NCBI RefSeq assembly: GCF_024679095.1
Contig: NC_066552.1
Coordinates: 14,214,423-14,278,422, forward strand
DNA from: Eriocheir sinensis
Lineage: Eukaryota; Arthropoda; Malacostraca; Decapoda; Varunidae
DNA length: 64,000 nucleotides
Reading direction: 5' to 3'
Of this stretch, positions 23,330 to 34,849 are shown piece after piece. The stretch's first letter is position 1. Each line of letters opens with the position of its first letter. Under the pieces are notes generated by a model. That model had not been told where the DNA came from, searched no databases, and saw only the letters and a list, made by a program, of their open reading frames with translations. The position numbers and the translations under genes were made by a program.

Positions 23330-24060
23330 CGTGAGACACTCGGGAACATAAAGTCACACTCGGGACACACGAAACACTCAGAAACCCAAGCACAAGCACG
23401 ACTAAACACCCTCAAGTCACTCGCAAAAACACCGGAAATACAACAGCACACTCAAAACACTCTGAAACCCACGCAGAGCACTATAAACAGCCAAATCACA
23501 CGCAAAAGCACTGGAAACACAACACACTCGAAACGCAGAACACTCGAAAAACAGCCAAATCACACGCAAAAACACCGGAAACAAAACAGCACACTCAAAA
23601 CACTGAAACCCACGCAGTACACTTAGAAGCAGCCTAATCACACGCAAAGACACCGGAAACACAACACACTTGAATCACTCTGAAACCCACGCAGAACACC
23701 CGTAAACAGCCAGATCACACGCAAAAACACCGGAAACACAAATCACAGAGGCAACCACAGGCAGCACTATAAACAGCCAAATCACACGCAAAAGCACTGG
23801 AAACACAACACACTCGAAACGCAGAACACTCGAAAAACAGACAAATCACACGTAAAAACACCGGAAACAAAACAGCACACTCAAAACACTGAAACCCACG
23901 CAGTACACTTAGAAGCAGCCAAATCACACACAAAAACACCGGAAACACAACACACTTGAATCACTCTGAAACCCACGCAGAACACCCGGAAACAGCCAGA
24001 TCACACGCAAAAACACCGGAAACACAAATCACAGAGGCAACCACAGACAGAAACCACAAG
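23330..24060 (+). repeat. Satellite-like array with a 286-bp higher-order unit
   Basis: A 65-80-bp subunit (centred on aaatcacacgcaaaaacaccgg) is repeated in several variants. The block starting gcactataaacagcc at 23478 recurs in the same order of variants from 23764, so 286 bases carrying about four subunits have been duplicated as a whole. Both blocks end at the same cacagaggcaaccacag. Non-coding in both directions; open frames are by-products of periodicity. Confidence 0.88.
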
Positions 24061-24237
24061 CGAACACACACCAAACACGTGTCGGGAAATCACAGGCAAC
24101 ACACAAGGTCCACAAGCGAGAACACACAAACGCACGTGAAAGCAAACGCAATCCCAAAAGCACGACGAAAACACAGGGCAAGCGATGTTGTGGAGCGCAG
24201 CGGGGTGAGGTCACGACCTTCTCTCAGCAGAGGTCGG

Positions 24238-24240
<3 letters not shown>

Positions 24241-24324
<84 letters not shown>
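24241..24324 (+). repeat. (GA)n microsatellite, left of Jockey-like insertion
   Basis: About 84 bases of GA ending exactly where LINE coding sequence begins. A matching (GA)n tract follows the LINE poly(A) at 26901. Confidence 0.97.
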
Positions 24325-24325
<1 letters not shown>

Positions 24326-26668
24326 CCATTCCATCACAAATACAACTGGACGAAACATTATGAAAATCATCACCACCTTCGGAGCCCAGCACATAGGTCC
24401 AAATTTCCCCACGTTTATAGGCCACTCAGCCCTCACCACGCCTGACGTGATTCTAACGAATGGGAAAACATACCACAACACCCACGCCAGCCAGGGGCCA
24501 CTAACGAGCAGCGACCACCTCCCAATACTGTTCACCATCTCAACCACTCCCGTTGTCGTGCCCTGCCCACAGCGGATGAACACAAAAAAGGCGAATTGGG
24601 AGCAATATAAGAACATTATTGACTCAGAACTACCTGACCTACATCTAGAGGGGAAAAACACAGATGACATAGAAACCGCTGTCAACACCTGGTATACCGC
24701 TGTCAAAACTGCCCAAGCACAAGCAATACCCCTCACAAGGCACAAAACACTATCATACCCCCACCGCAACCAAGAGATTACGGACGCACAGCTACGTTTT
24801 ACCAACATCCTCCGATACGCCGGGAGGCACGGCTGGACGCATGATCTTTATCAACAAAGTAGAGTTCTCCAACGAACGCTTCAAGATACGTGCAAAACAG
24901 CATACAACAGGCACTGGGAAAACACAATAAAAGGCCTCGCCGAGAAATACAAGGACCCAAAAGCCTTCTGGCAGGGAATAAAACGCCTGCAGGGCAACAC
25001 ACACCACCGCCCCATACACCTAGAAAAGGGAGGAGTCAAAATACAGGATGACGAGGGTATTGCCCAAGAGTTCAGTGAAACCTGGAAGTCAGTGTTCACA
25101 ATAAGACCTGAAGACAACGCTCATTATGACCAAGACAATGAACGGGAAGTAAAGGCATGGCTCCAACAGGACCCAACAAGAACCAGGCCACACCATACGA
25201 TTGATCTGCAACGCCTAACACAGGCCCATCTGTTGACTATGGAAATAGGCACAGCCGAGCTCCGGTCAGCTATAAACAAAACGAAAAACACGTCGCCCGG
25301 AGAGAGCAAAATAGATAAACAGCAAATCAGCATGTTACCCCCCCGGGGGCTGGCGTACCTACTCACCACGGGCACCACGGGATGTTAACAACAGGTTACT
25401 TCCCTCAACGATTCAAAGTCGCCACTCTCACCATGATACCTAAACCAGGCAAACCATCCACGGATCCCAAGAACTACAGACCAATCTCACTCCTAGAAGT
25501 CCCTGGAAAAATCTTTGAAAGAATAATCAACTTACGACTCAGATGTCACCTGGAGGAAAACAACCTTTATAACCCGTCACAGTATGGCTTCAGGGCAGGG
25601 AGGAGCACTACGTCAGCTATCTCCATCGCCAGCGAAAAGGTAGCACTCACTAAAGGACAAGGACTAAACTGCACTATTATCCAACGCGACATCAGCAAAG
25701 CGTTTGATAAAGTCTGGCTACAGGGCCTGCAACACAAAATACTTCAACTCGGACTGCCAGAGCTAACGGAAAAACTGTTATGTAGCTTCCTTGATCAGCG
25801 CTCAGCTTCCATTCGAGTTAAGTCGGCAATATCCTCCCCGTTCCCCCTGCACAGCGGCGTGCCACAGGGCAGCGTGTTATCACCAACGCTCTTCATCACC
25901 TACACCTCTGACATGCCCCGGTCTGATAACAGAAGCTGTATGGATATATATTATGCTGACGACGCGACACAAATAGTGACCTCCAACGGTACCCTAGACC
26001 ACCATGACGCCCTGGTCGTGCGGGAGGCGAACAGACTCAACACATTTGAAAAAAAATGGAAGATCAAAACAAACATAGACAAGTTCGCTGTGGTCGCACT
26101 CGGCAGGAAAAAATTAAATGACATACAAATACAGGGCAACACCATCGCCCACCAAAAACAATGCCAGATATTAGGCCACACAGTGACATCCACCGGCCTG
26201 ATCGTTAAACACGTCAACGACAAAACCATGAAAGTTAAAACAGCCCTCACATCACTAAACAGATTCTGGCACTTCACAGAGCGGCTCAAACTGTATCTAG
26301 TAAAGAATAAGATACTTCCTATACTAGACTACTCACCCACCCCGACACACATGGCTTCCCACACCAAGATGTTACAGCTTCAGAGGCTGCAGAACAAAGC
26401 GCTGAGATTTGCCACCGGACAGAAATACCCGTACACGGAAAACACAGCAGCACAACACCGCAGACTCGGAGTACAACTAGTCAGCACAAGGCTACGGGAG
26501 GCGGCCGGAAAGATATGGGAGAAGCTAGACCAGCAAGACGACGTGAACTACACCCACGTCAAGGAGCTTGACGGCAGCACGAACTTGGTCCACCCCTGGT
26601 TTCCGCGCAGCTTGAAGTCACTACGAGAACAACCGCCCACACATCACTTCACACAAGTGACGCCATAG
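24325..26668 (+). pseudogene. Jockey-like ORF2: endonuclease C-terminus + RT, one frameshift
   Basis: The first frame (to 25388) carries the endonuclease end (TTPDVILTNG, SSDHLPILF) and the linker into the RT. Near 25360-25385 the frame shifts by one base, and the second frame (25382-26668) carries YFPQRFKVATLTMIPKPGK, NYRPISLLEVPGK, QYGFRAGRST, RDISKAFDKVW, SGVPQGSVLSPTLF, the catalytic YYADDATQIV and the thumb region. Only this one break was noticed in 780 codons. No RNase H. Encodes target nicking and reverse transcription; inactive as read. Confidence 0.87.
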
Positions 26669-26892
26669 CTTAGCTTAGCTCTCTACACACAAACAATCCA
26701 AACACACAAACCCCCAGCACGCCGGGGGTATACAAATAAGGTGCCCGATAAACAATAACTACACCAGAACAACTAACGAACCTACACCATACAACTGTAC
26801 ACTCCTACTGTCTTTCCTATTCCCCACCTGTACCTCACCACTAACCCACTTCCTCTTCGTACTATACCCTTGATTAAAAAAAAAAAAATAAA

Positions 26893-26900
<8 letters not shown>
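24325..26900 (+). mobile_element. Jockey-like LINE, 5'-truncated, with poly(A), inserted in (GA)n
   Basis: Contains the C-terminal part of the endonuclease, the whole RT, a 3' UTR of about 205 bases and an A-rich tail at 26876-26900. Both flanks are (GA)n, so the insertion and its target duplication lie within the microsatellite. Same general type as the LINE at 1-4340 (both have NYRPISLLEVPGK) but clearly another family. Confidence 0.85.
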
Positions 26901-26927
<27 letters not shown>

Positions 26928-26935
26928 CTAGAGAC

Positions 26936-27034
<99 letters not shown>
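26901..27034 (+). repeat. (GA)n microsatellite, right of Jockey-like insertion
   Basis: About 134 bases of GA with one interruption (actagagact at 26929-26938), directly after the poly(A) of the LINE. Confidence 0.97.
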
Positions 27035-27102
27035 GATATACATATTTTTTTTTCTTTATCATTTATATCTTTCAAGTTCCTATTATGTTGGTCAGTCTTA
27101 AT

Positions 27103-27326
27103 TTAACCCGGTAGCAGCGACGGGCCAAATTTGTGGCTTTACCGTGTAGCAGCGACGGGCCACATTTTTGCCATGGTATAAACCCCCCAAAAATAGATGA
27201 TGCATAAACTGATCACAAATGCGTTGATATATATTATGAAATGGTTTGCGTGAGTGATGATTTTTTCTCATTTTTCTCGCTTAGAGGGGCCTTTAAGAAA
27301 CATGATCCCTGCAGCTACCGGGTTAA
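27103..27326. mobile_element. TTAA-flanked MITE, piggyBac-like ends
   Basis: A 216-bp core (27107-27322) starts CCCGGTAGC and ends GCTACCGGG, perfect 9-bp inverted repeats extended imperfectly inward (AGC against TGC). TTAA stands on both sides (27103-27106 and 27323-27326). Duplicated TTAA targets with CCC-starting ends are typical of piggyBac-class DNA transposons. No coding capacity, so it would be mobilised in trans. The left end has a direct subrepeat, GTAGCAGCGACGGGCC, at 27112 and 27147. Confidence 0.85.
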
Positions 27327-28150
27327 ACAAAAAAACATGTAAATAATTCAGCTGACGCGTCACTTCCATAATGGCGTCGCTCTCCTCTCCTCATCGTCTT
27401 TCCGAGTAGTTTTTTTTTTTTTTTTTTTTTTTTTTAACTTTCCGCTGCAAGCTCCTCTCGGTTAATAAGCACTAAAAACCGCGAGGATGTCTCATATTAA
27501 AAAAAAGGTCATCGCTGCCACAAATACTTCAGATGCGGCGAAATATCAATTACTTTGCAATCCCGGTTGGAACCCTCATTTTTATTTTTTAACATGGAGG
27601 TTGTATTCTCTCCTTAGGTCAAAAAGTCTCAAGTCCTCGCTAGACACACGTGCTTCCTGGTGAGACTGGCAGCGCTGTTCCGTTAAATGTTGGCAGGCGA
27701 TTTGTTGGTAGGCGCGGATTCGTCTCCGTCTTACAAAGCACTGAATGAAGCAGCAACATATTTTCTTTATCTTTCGGACATTAAAAGTACGTTCAGGTTT
27801 GGTTTTTGAGAAGTAAATCGCACCTCATTATTCGATCAGGTCGGTAACAGAAGAAAAACCGAGAGCAACATTGAAGAATGATCATAATCTTCTTATTCAC
27901 CAAAAAATAATGCCCCAACCAATAAAAAGAGATATCGAGGTAAAGTTCAGCGTTGTCTGCCTCTGACTATAATGCCACTTAAGTAAAGAAATGTGTTGCC
28001 TCCATCCGGAGAGATATCTTATTGTCCCACACGAGTGACTGGCATTTCCTCCGAGCCCCGAGAGTTATTTCCTTTGCGTCTCAGTGAATTACATTGAACA
28101 CCCTCTTATAAACCTGCTTTCTACTAATCTCGGCTCCTCCTTAAGCCCAC

Positions 28151-28248
28151 TATTTATATCCTTTAGAGCCGATTTCACAGTCCAACACAGTGTCTTCGTA
28201 ACAGCCCGAACCAAACTATAGAATCCCATACAATCCAAAATGGTGAGG
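28151..28248 (+). promoter_or_regulatory. Possible TATA promoter with short first exon
   Basis: TATTTATA at 28151-28158, an initiator-like tcacagtcc about 25 bases on, roughly 60 bases of leader, then ATG (28240-28242) directly followed by GTGAGG, a good splice donor. Several arthropod genes, cuticular protein genes among them, have a first exon that ends within a few codons of the ATG. No second exon is recognised, so this is only a candidate. Confidence 0.25.
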
Positions 28249-28574
28249 TCCTCGATGCCACACTAAATACACAAGACTTTTCCTGTATAGTTTCATCAAA
28301 TTTGTGAACTTATATATAAAAACCAGACACTATACAAGGAAATTTCGAAGGCTCTGGTATTGGGTTGGGAGCTTACTAACCCGTCATGGGGAACTGTGAA
28401 ACTGGCCCTTGGTCCCTTGAATTGGTTTATGGTTGCCAGTGTATGATTTGACAGCTGATTTATACGCCTCTCTCAGCACACGTGGAGCTCGACAGGAGGA
28501 GTCGTGAAAACAGAAACCCTTAATAAGATGAAGCCGCGGCGAGTCACGCGGAAACACTGCCTGCCTCGCCTTCC

Positions 28575-28780
28575 TTTGAGTTTGTCAGTGTGTTTGTAAG
28601 TTTGTATGCTTGTTTGTGTGTTTGTTTTTCTTGTTTCCTTGTTTGGTTATTTGTGTGTATATGTGTCTCTGTCTGTTTTTCTGTTTGTCTGTCTGCCCGT
28701 CTGTTTGTTTCTGGGTGTCTGTCGATCTATTTGTCTGTCTGTCTGTTTGCCGTCCTTTCTCTCAGTGTCTGTCAATCTCT
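28575..28780 (+). repeat. (TGTT/TCTG)-rich simple sequence
   Basis: Irregular TTTG, TGTT and TCTG tetranucleotide runs over about 200 bases; frames rich in Cys/Val/Ser are artefacts. Confidence 0.85.
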
Positions 28781-29361
28781 GTCTATCCTGTCCCACCAAA
28801 GTCACAGCAGGAGCCACCGACGGACTCAAGAAGGCTTGCATGTGAAGTATACCTGCATTATTTTTTCCTTTGACGTAATTTGACCCAAACGAGTAAATGA
28901 CCAGTATAGAATCAACATAAACTGGAAGCGTTATAATTTATCAGGCCACGTGACCCGCTCAGCCAGGATTCAAAACCGATAAAAACTGGCCCCGCAGCAA
29001 GGCATAAATAATTCCAGTTTCCTGCCGCAGCACCCGTAACGTTATCCGCCGTGACCTTGACCTGCCTAGTGTGTGTGTTTGTGTGTGTGTGTGGGGGGGG
29101 GGGGGGGACGTAAGTAGTCCTTGGTAATTCCTCGCGGCGCGTGCTTGTGGAGATGTGGAGATCTAAACCTGGTGTGTGAGATTTGCAAAAAATAAAATAA
29201 AATAAAAATCAGATTGACGCGTCCGAAGTAAGAAAACATTAATGAAGTCTATTAAAAAAAAAAATCTCATTCAATAACAATAAGCGGAGTATTCCATTAA
29301 AACAAGGTGAACGTCTATATTAAGATCCTCTGGTATCTGTATTACCTTATTAACATTTTAT

Positions 29362-30443
29362 TTACCTTAAGAGGGCTAGGAGATCACCAGTAGAACGCCC
29401 CTTGCGGAACCCATACTGGCGATCAGATAGAAGGTCAGAAGTGGAAAGGTGCTTTTGAATCTTCCGGTTAAGGATTGATTCAAAAGCTTTAGATAGACAA
29501 GAAAGTAAAGCTATAGGACGGTAGTTTGAGGGATTGGAGCGGTCACCCTTCTTAGGCACAGGCTGTATGAAGGCATACTTCCAGCCAGAAGGAAAGGTAG
29601 ATGTTGACAGGCAGAGGCGAAAGAGTTTGACCAGGCAGGGTGACAGCACGGAGGCACAGTTTTTAAGGACAATAGGAGGCACTCCATCAGGTCCATAAGC
29701 CTTCTGAGGATTGAGGCCAGAGAGGACATAGAAAACATCATTTTGAAGAATCTTTATAACAGGCATAAAGTTAGTCAGAGGGGGGATGAGTAGGAGGAAT
29801 ATGCCCAGAATCGTCCAGAGTGGAGTTTTTAGAAAAAGTTTGAGAGAAGAGTTCAGCCTTGAGATAGATGAGACGGCAGTGTTGCCGTCAGGACTGAGGA
29901 GTGGAGGGAAAGATGAAGAAATGAAGTTGGAGGAGATGTTTTTGGCTAGATGCCAGAAGTCACGGGAAGAGTTAGAGAAAGCAAGGTTTTGACATTTTCT
30001 ATTAATGAAAGAATTTTTGGTTAGTCGGAGAATAGATTTGGCACGATTTCGGGCAGAAATGTAAAGTTCATAATTATCATTAGTTTGAAGGCTCTGGTAT
30101 CTTTTGTGAGCTACCTCTCTATCATTGACAGCACGAGAACAAGCGTAATTAAACCAAGGCTTTTTAGCGTGAGGAGTAGAGAAAGAACGAGGAATGTATG
30201 CCTCCATTCCAGAGACAATCACCTCTGTGATGCGCTGAGCACACACATAGGGGTCTCTATCCTGGAAGCAATAATCATTCCACGGGAAATCGGAAAAGTA
30301 CATCCTCAGGTCGTCCCACCGAGCTGAAGCAAAATGCCAGAAGCATCGCCTCTTCGGTGGGTCCAGAGGGTGTACAGGAGCGATAGGACAGGATGCAGAA
30401 ATAAGATTGTGATCGGAGAAGCCCAACGGAGAGAACAGTTTGA
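29362..30443 (-). pseudogene. LINE RT N-terminal half, interrupted copy
   Basis: Reading leftwards: the endonuclease end (LGFSDHNLISAS), a linker (KKPWFNYACSRAV), then RT motifs KAYGPDGVPP, FIQPVPKKGDRSNPSNYRPIAL and QYGFRKGRSTGDLLALL, where the copy ends at about 29362 before the catalytic box. The endonuclease upstream part lies at 30567-30770, separated by an inserted LINE tail at 30444-30566. The style matches the LINE whose C-terminus sits at 50025-50715, so both may be one family; that is inference. Confidence 0.8.
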
Positions 30444-30566
30444 CCACCTCTTTGGATTCTTTTTAGGAGCAGCGAGTAGCGGGCTTTTTTTTTTTATTAA
30501 TGTTTACTTTTTTGTGCCCTTGAGCTGTCTCCTTTGCTGTAAAAAAAAAAAAAAAAAAAAAAAAAA
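30444..30566 (+). mobile_element. LINE 3'-end insertion with 26-A tail
   Basis: About 120 bases starting ccacctctttgg, with ggagcagcgagtagcgggct and tgcccttgagctgtctcc, ending in 26 A. The same sequence is the 3' end of the minus-strand LINE at 50025-50715 and a related one is at 51970-52075. It splits the endonuclease of the minus-strand LINE in opposite orientation. No clear target duplication. Confidence 0.85.
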
Positions 30567-30762
30567 GAGTAAGCAGAAGGGTTTGAGGTAAGGAAGAGGT
30601 GTAGAATGTTGGGCCGATCTCCAAGACGGTCGGGAATACGTGTAGGGTGCTGGACCAACTGCTCTAGGTCGTTGAGGATAGCAAAGTTGTAGGCTTGTTC
30701 ACCAGGATGGTCAGTGAAAGAGGATGAAAGCCAAAGCTGGTGGTGAACATTGAAATCTCCTA

Positions 30763-30770
<8 letters not shown>
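30567..30770 (-). pseudogene. LINE endonuclease fragment
   Basis: Encodes [12 protein letters not shown], the catalytic GDFN block of an EEP endonuclease, and [12 protein letters not shown] just after it. It continues into the fragment at 29362-30443 once the inserted tail is skipped. Its upstream half is cut off at the (TA)n tract. Confidence 0.8.

Positions 30771-30836
<66 letters not shown>
30766..30836 (+). repeat. (TA)n microsatellite
   Basis: About 70 bases of TA between the endonuclease fragment and the 3' end of the RTE-like copy. Confidence 0.96.
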
Positions 30837-32476
<1,640 letters not shown>

Positions 32477-32478
<2 letters not shown>

Positions 32479-32832
32479 GTAGGCGGTGGCTGAACTGGTA
32501 GCGTACTGGACCCACATTCGCCGCGTGATGGACGACGCGGGTTCGAATCCTCACGCTACCACTCGGATTTTTCAGTCACCGCCGAGTGGCTTAAAACTAC
32601 CCACATGCTGTCCTGAAGACCACCCATCAACCCGGACTCTAGAGGAAGCCGTCCAAGCGAATCAAGAACGAGTTCCGGGGGGCAGCATGAGCCAATGGAA
32701 GATGGCGCCACTATAAACACTCGCCTGCGCCAGAACGGGCTGGGCCGACCATCAGGCCCCACCTGGAAGAAGCCTTGGGCCGACCATCAGGCACCACCGG
32801 GAAGATGCCTACCGGCGCAATAGGCAACAACG

Positions 32833-32842
<10 letters not shown>
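32477..32842 (+). mobile_element. tRNA-derived SINE, full length
   Basis: The head resembles a tRNA: GGTAG start, A box TGGCTGAACTGG (32487-32498), perfect B box GGTTCGAATCC (32540-32550) and closing CTACCA. These are internal RNA polymerase III promoter boxes. A tRNA-unrelated body follows, including gatggcgccactataaacac, and an A-tail (32834-32842). Parts of the body recur at 42675-42786 and 43456-43571, so this is a dispersed family. It codes for no protein and needs LINE RT in trans. It lies between two (TA)n tracts. Confidence 0.9.
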
Positions 32843-32926
<84 letters not shown>

Positions 32927-32942
32927 TATATATATATGTCTG

Positions 32943-33034
<92 letters not shown>
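32843..33034 (+). repeat. (TA)n microsatellite
   Basis: About 190 bases of TA with a short gtctgtattta interruption near 32938. Confidence 0.97.
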
Positions 33035-33037
<3 letters not shown>

Positions 33038-33182
33038 TCCCTCTTAGATTTATTAGCAAAATATGTTTAAGAGCCCCATAGAAAAATGATTAATAGAGGC
33101 AATACTTTTTCAGCACTTTTTCACAAATATCTTAGTATGAGCGCACGCTCTCGATAAGCTAATACCAGATATTCCAACAACA

Positions 33183-33183
<1 letters not shown>

Positions 33184-33261
<78 letters not shown>

Positions 33262-33262
33262 C

Positions 33263-33325
<63 letters not shown>

Positions 33326-33535
33326 CGTGCGTGCTTGCGTGCGTGCATGCATGCGTGCGTGTGTGCCTGCCTGTCTGCGTGTGTGCGTGCGTGCAGCGTG
33401 CGAGCGTGCGTGCGTGTATGTGTGTGTGTGTGTGAGTGCGTGCGTGCATGCGTTCGTGCGTGCGTGCGTGCATGTGTGTGTGCATGCGTGCGTGCATGCG
33501 TACGTGCGTGTGTGCGTGCGTGCGTGTGTTCATAC
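33184..33535 (+). repeat. (GT)n/(GTGC)n microsatellite
   Basis: Pure GT to about 33320, then mixed GTGC/GTGT to about 33535. Alternating purine-pyrimidine DNA of this kind can take the Z form. The Cys-Val and Thr-His frames are artefacts. Confidence 0.96.
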
Positions 33536-33659
33536 ATACGACAGCCGTCCAGATCTAGACTCCCTCTTTTTTTCCGCCCTAACTCCAAGCTAAACCGAAC
33601 TGAACAAAACTAACCGTTGAAAACCGAGGTCTGGCCCTAAATCGCCACACACATACGGC

Positions 33660-33784
33660 ATGGTGAGACAGAGACATGGCTCCCCCACACACCACCCCCC
33701 TCTCGTGCTGACGAGGGAGAGCATCGACACGCTGGTGGCCGAGCACAAGCAGGTGCTGGGGCGCGGCGCCTCGTGCACAGTGTA
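33660..33784 (+). other. Possible host exon fragment with kinase-like glycine loop
   Basis: GC-rich, unlike its surroundings. One frame reads LTRESIDTLVAEH then VLGRGASCTVY, which matches the GxGxxxxV pattern of a protein kinase nucleotide-binding loop. It ends where a LINE RT fragment begins (33785). A possible splice donor (gtactt) overlaps the Val-Tyr codons. Only about 30 residues, so chance remains a real alternative. Confidence 0.25.
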
Positions 33785-34375
33785 CTTACATTGTTCTTCG
33801 ACCTTCTGCACCACGCTTTGTAGGTCTTCAGTTGCCTCTGCTACCACCACTATGTCGTCAGCATATCTTAGGTATGTGTACCTGACACCGCTCATCTCTA
33901 CGCCTCCTTCTTCTCCCTCCAGTGCCTCCACCATTACTCTCTCAAGACACAGGTTAAATAAGGGTGGGGCGAGGGGGCAGCCCTGTATAACACCTCTTGT
34001 GGTTGGGAAGGTGTCTGTCACAATGTCGGCCTTCCGAACTCTTGCCTTTGTGTTTCCATACAATTCTTCCACTGCCTCTATCAGATCCTTCTCAAATCCC
34101 CAACTCCTCATTACTCTCAGCATACTTTCTCTATGCACCGAATCGAAGGCTTGTTTGAAATCAATAAACACACACTGGGCAGTAGGTATCTTTACCTATT
34201 TCCCATCTCTTTTCTATGATTTGAGTGAGCGTGAAAATGTGATTAACCGTCCCTCTTTCATTCCTGAATCCAGCCTGTTCCTCCCTATAGTATTTCCTCT
34301 TCTCTATGTTTCATTCTGCGCTGTATCATTTTAGCAAACACCTTGTACGCAATAGCTATAACTATTGCCAGGAAA
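33785..34375 (-). pseudogene. LINE RT fragment with YADD box
   Basis: Reading leftwards: AIAYKVFAKMIQRRM, EEQAGFRNERGTVNHIF, then after a break at about 34175 FIDFKQAFDSVHRES, GVIQGCPLAPPLFNL and YLRYADDIVVVAEA, stopping abruptly after KVEEQCK at 33785. The RQGCPLSP-type and RYADD motifs suggest an RTE- or L1-like clade, different from the CR1 and Jockey copies in the window. At least one stop and one shift. No tail at either end. Confidence 0.8.
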
Positions 34376-34477
34376 CATCAGGAATGAACCATTTTAACGA
34401 TGACTATATATGAAGGCAGTTATTGGGGTCGAGGAGGCAGTTTTTGGGTCTGAAATTGGCAAACAGGAAGCTGGGTA

Positions 34478-34513
34478 CGACAGTCAGTATTAGTATTAGT
34501 ATCAGTAGTAGTG

Positions 34514-34552
<39 letters not shown>
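34478..34552 (+). repeat. (TAG)n microsatellite
   Basis: TATTAG units change to TAG repeats over about 75 bases. Confidence 0.93.
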
Positions 34553-34553
<1 letters not shown>

Positions 34554-34849
34554 CCGTTCGGAGAGCACACATCTTATACGATTACCTTCATAAAGAAAAA
34601 AATATATAACTTTTTTTTTTTTTACCACGAACGAACAAGGCACAGAATCGAAGTCTTTATTTAGGAAGCTTCATTTTACACTATCATGATCTTTAATCTC
34701 CATAAATAAAAATTTCATAGCCATTTGCACCTCTCTAAATATGTATACTTAGTGATTTGAGCGATAATTTCCTTAATTAATACAGACGTTAAATAACCAC
34801 ATATATAACCATAACCAAAGCTATGGAACAGTGAGTTAAGTCCCCCTTC

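Larger units (their letters stand above)
27327..29361. other. Non-repetitive-looking region, no gene established
   Basis: The longest stretch in the window without a recognised transposon. It holds a poly(T) at 27412-27435, a first-exon-like promoter candidate at 28151-28245, a TGTT/TCTG-rich simple tract at about 28575-28780, and (GT)n(G)n at 29069-29108. I found no conserved protein motif in any frame. Confidence 0.5.

Noticed and set aside
23417..23948. Small Phe/Val/Leu-rich membrane-like proteins on the minus strand
   Set aside because: They repeat with the satellite period and change with it; no start context or family likeness.
23330..24060. CRISPR-like direct repeats
   Set aside because: Repeats are adjacent variants without unique spacers of constant length, in an animal genome; a satellite-like array explains them.
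30430..30580. Target-site duplication around the LINE tail at 30444
   Set aside because: The sequences tttgac and gagtaag on either side share no convincing repeat.
32477..32561. Functional tRNA gene
   Set aside because: Acceptor and T stems pair poorly, and the tRNA-like head continues into a SINE body with an A-tail shared by other copies.
33110..33613. Cys-Val and Thr-His repeat frames
   Set aside because: Artefacts of (GT)n/(GTGC)n microsatellite.
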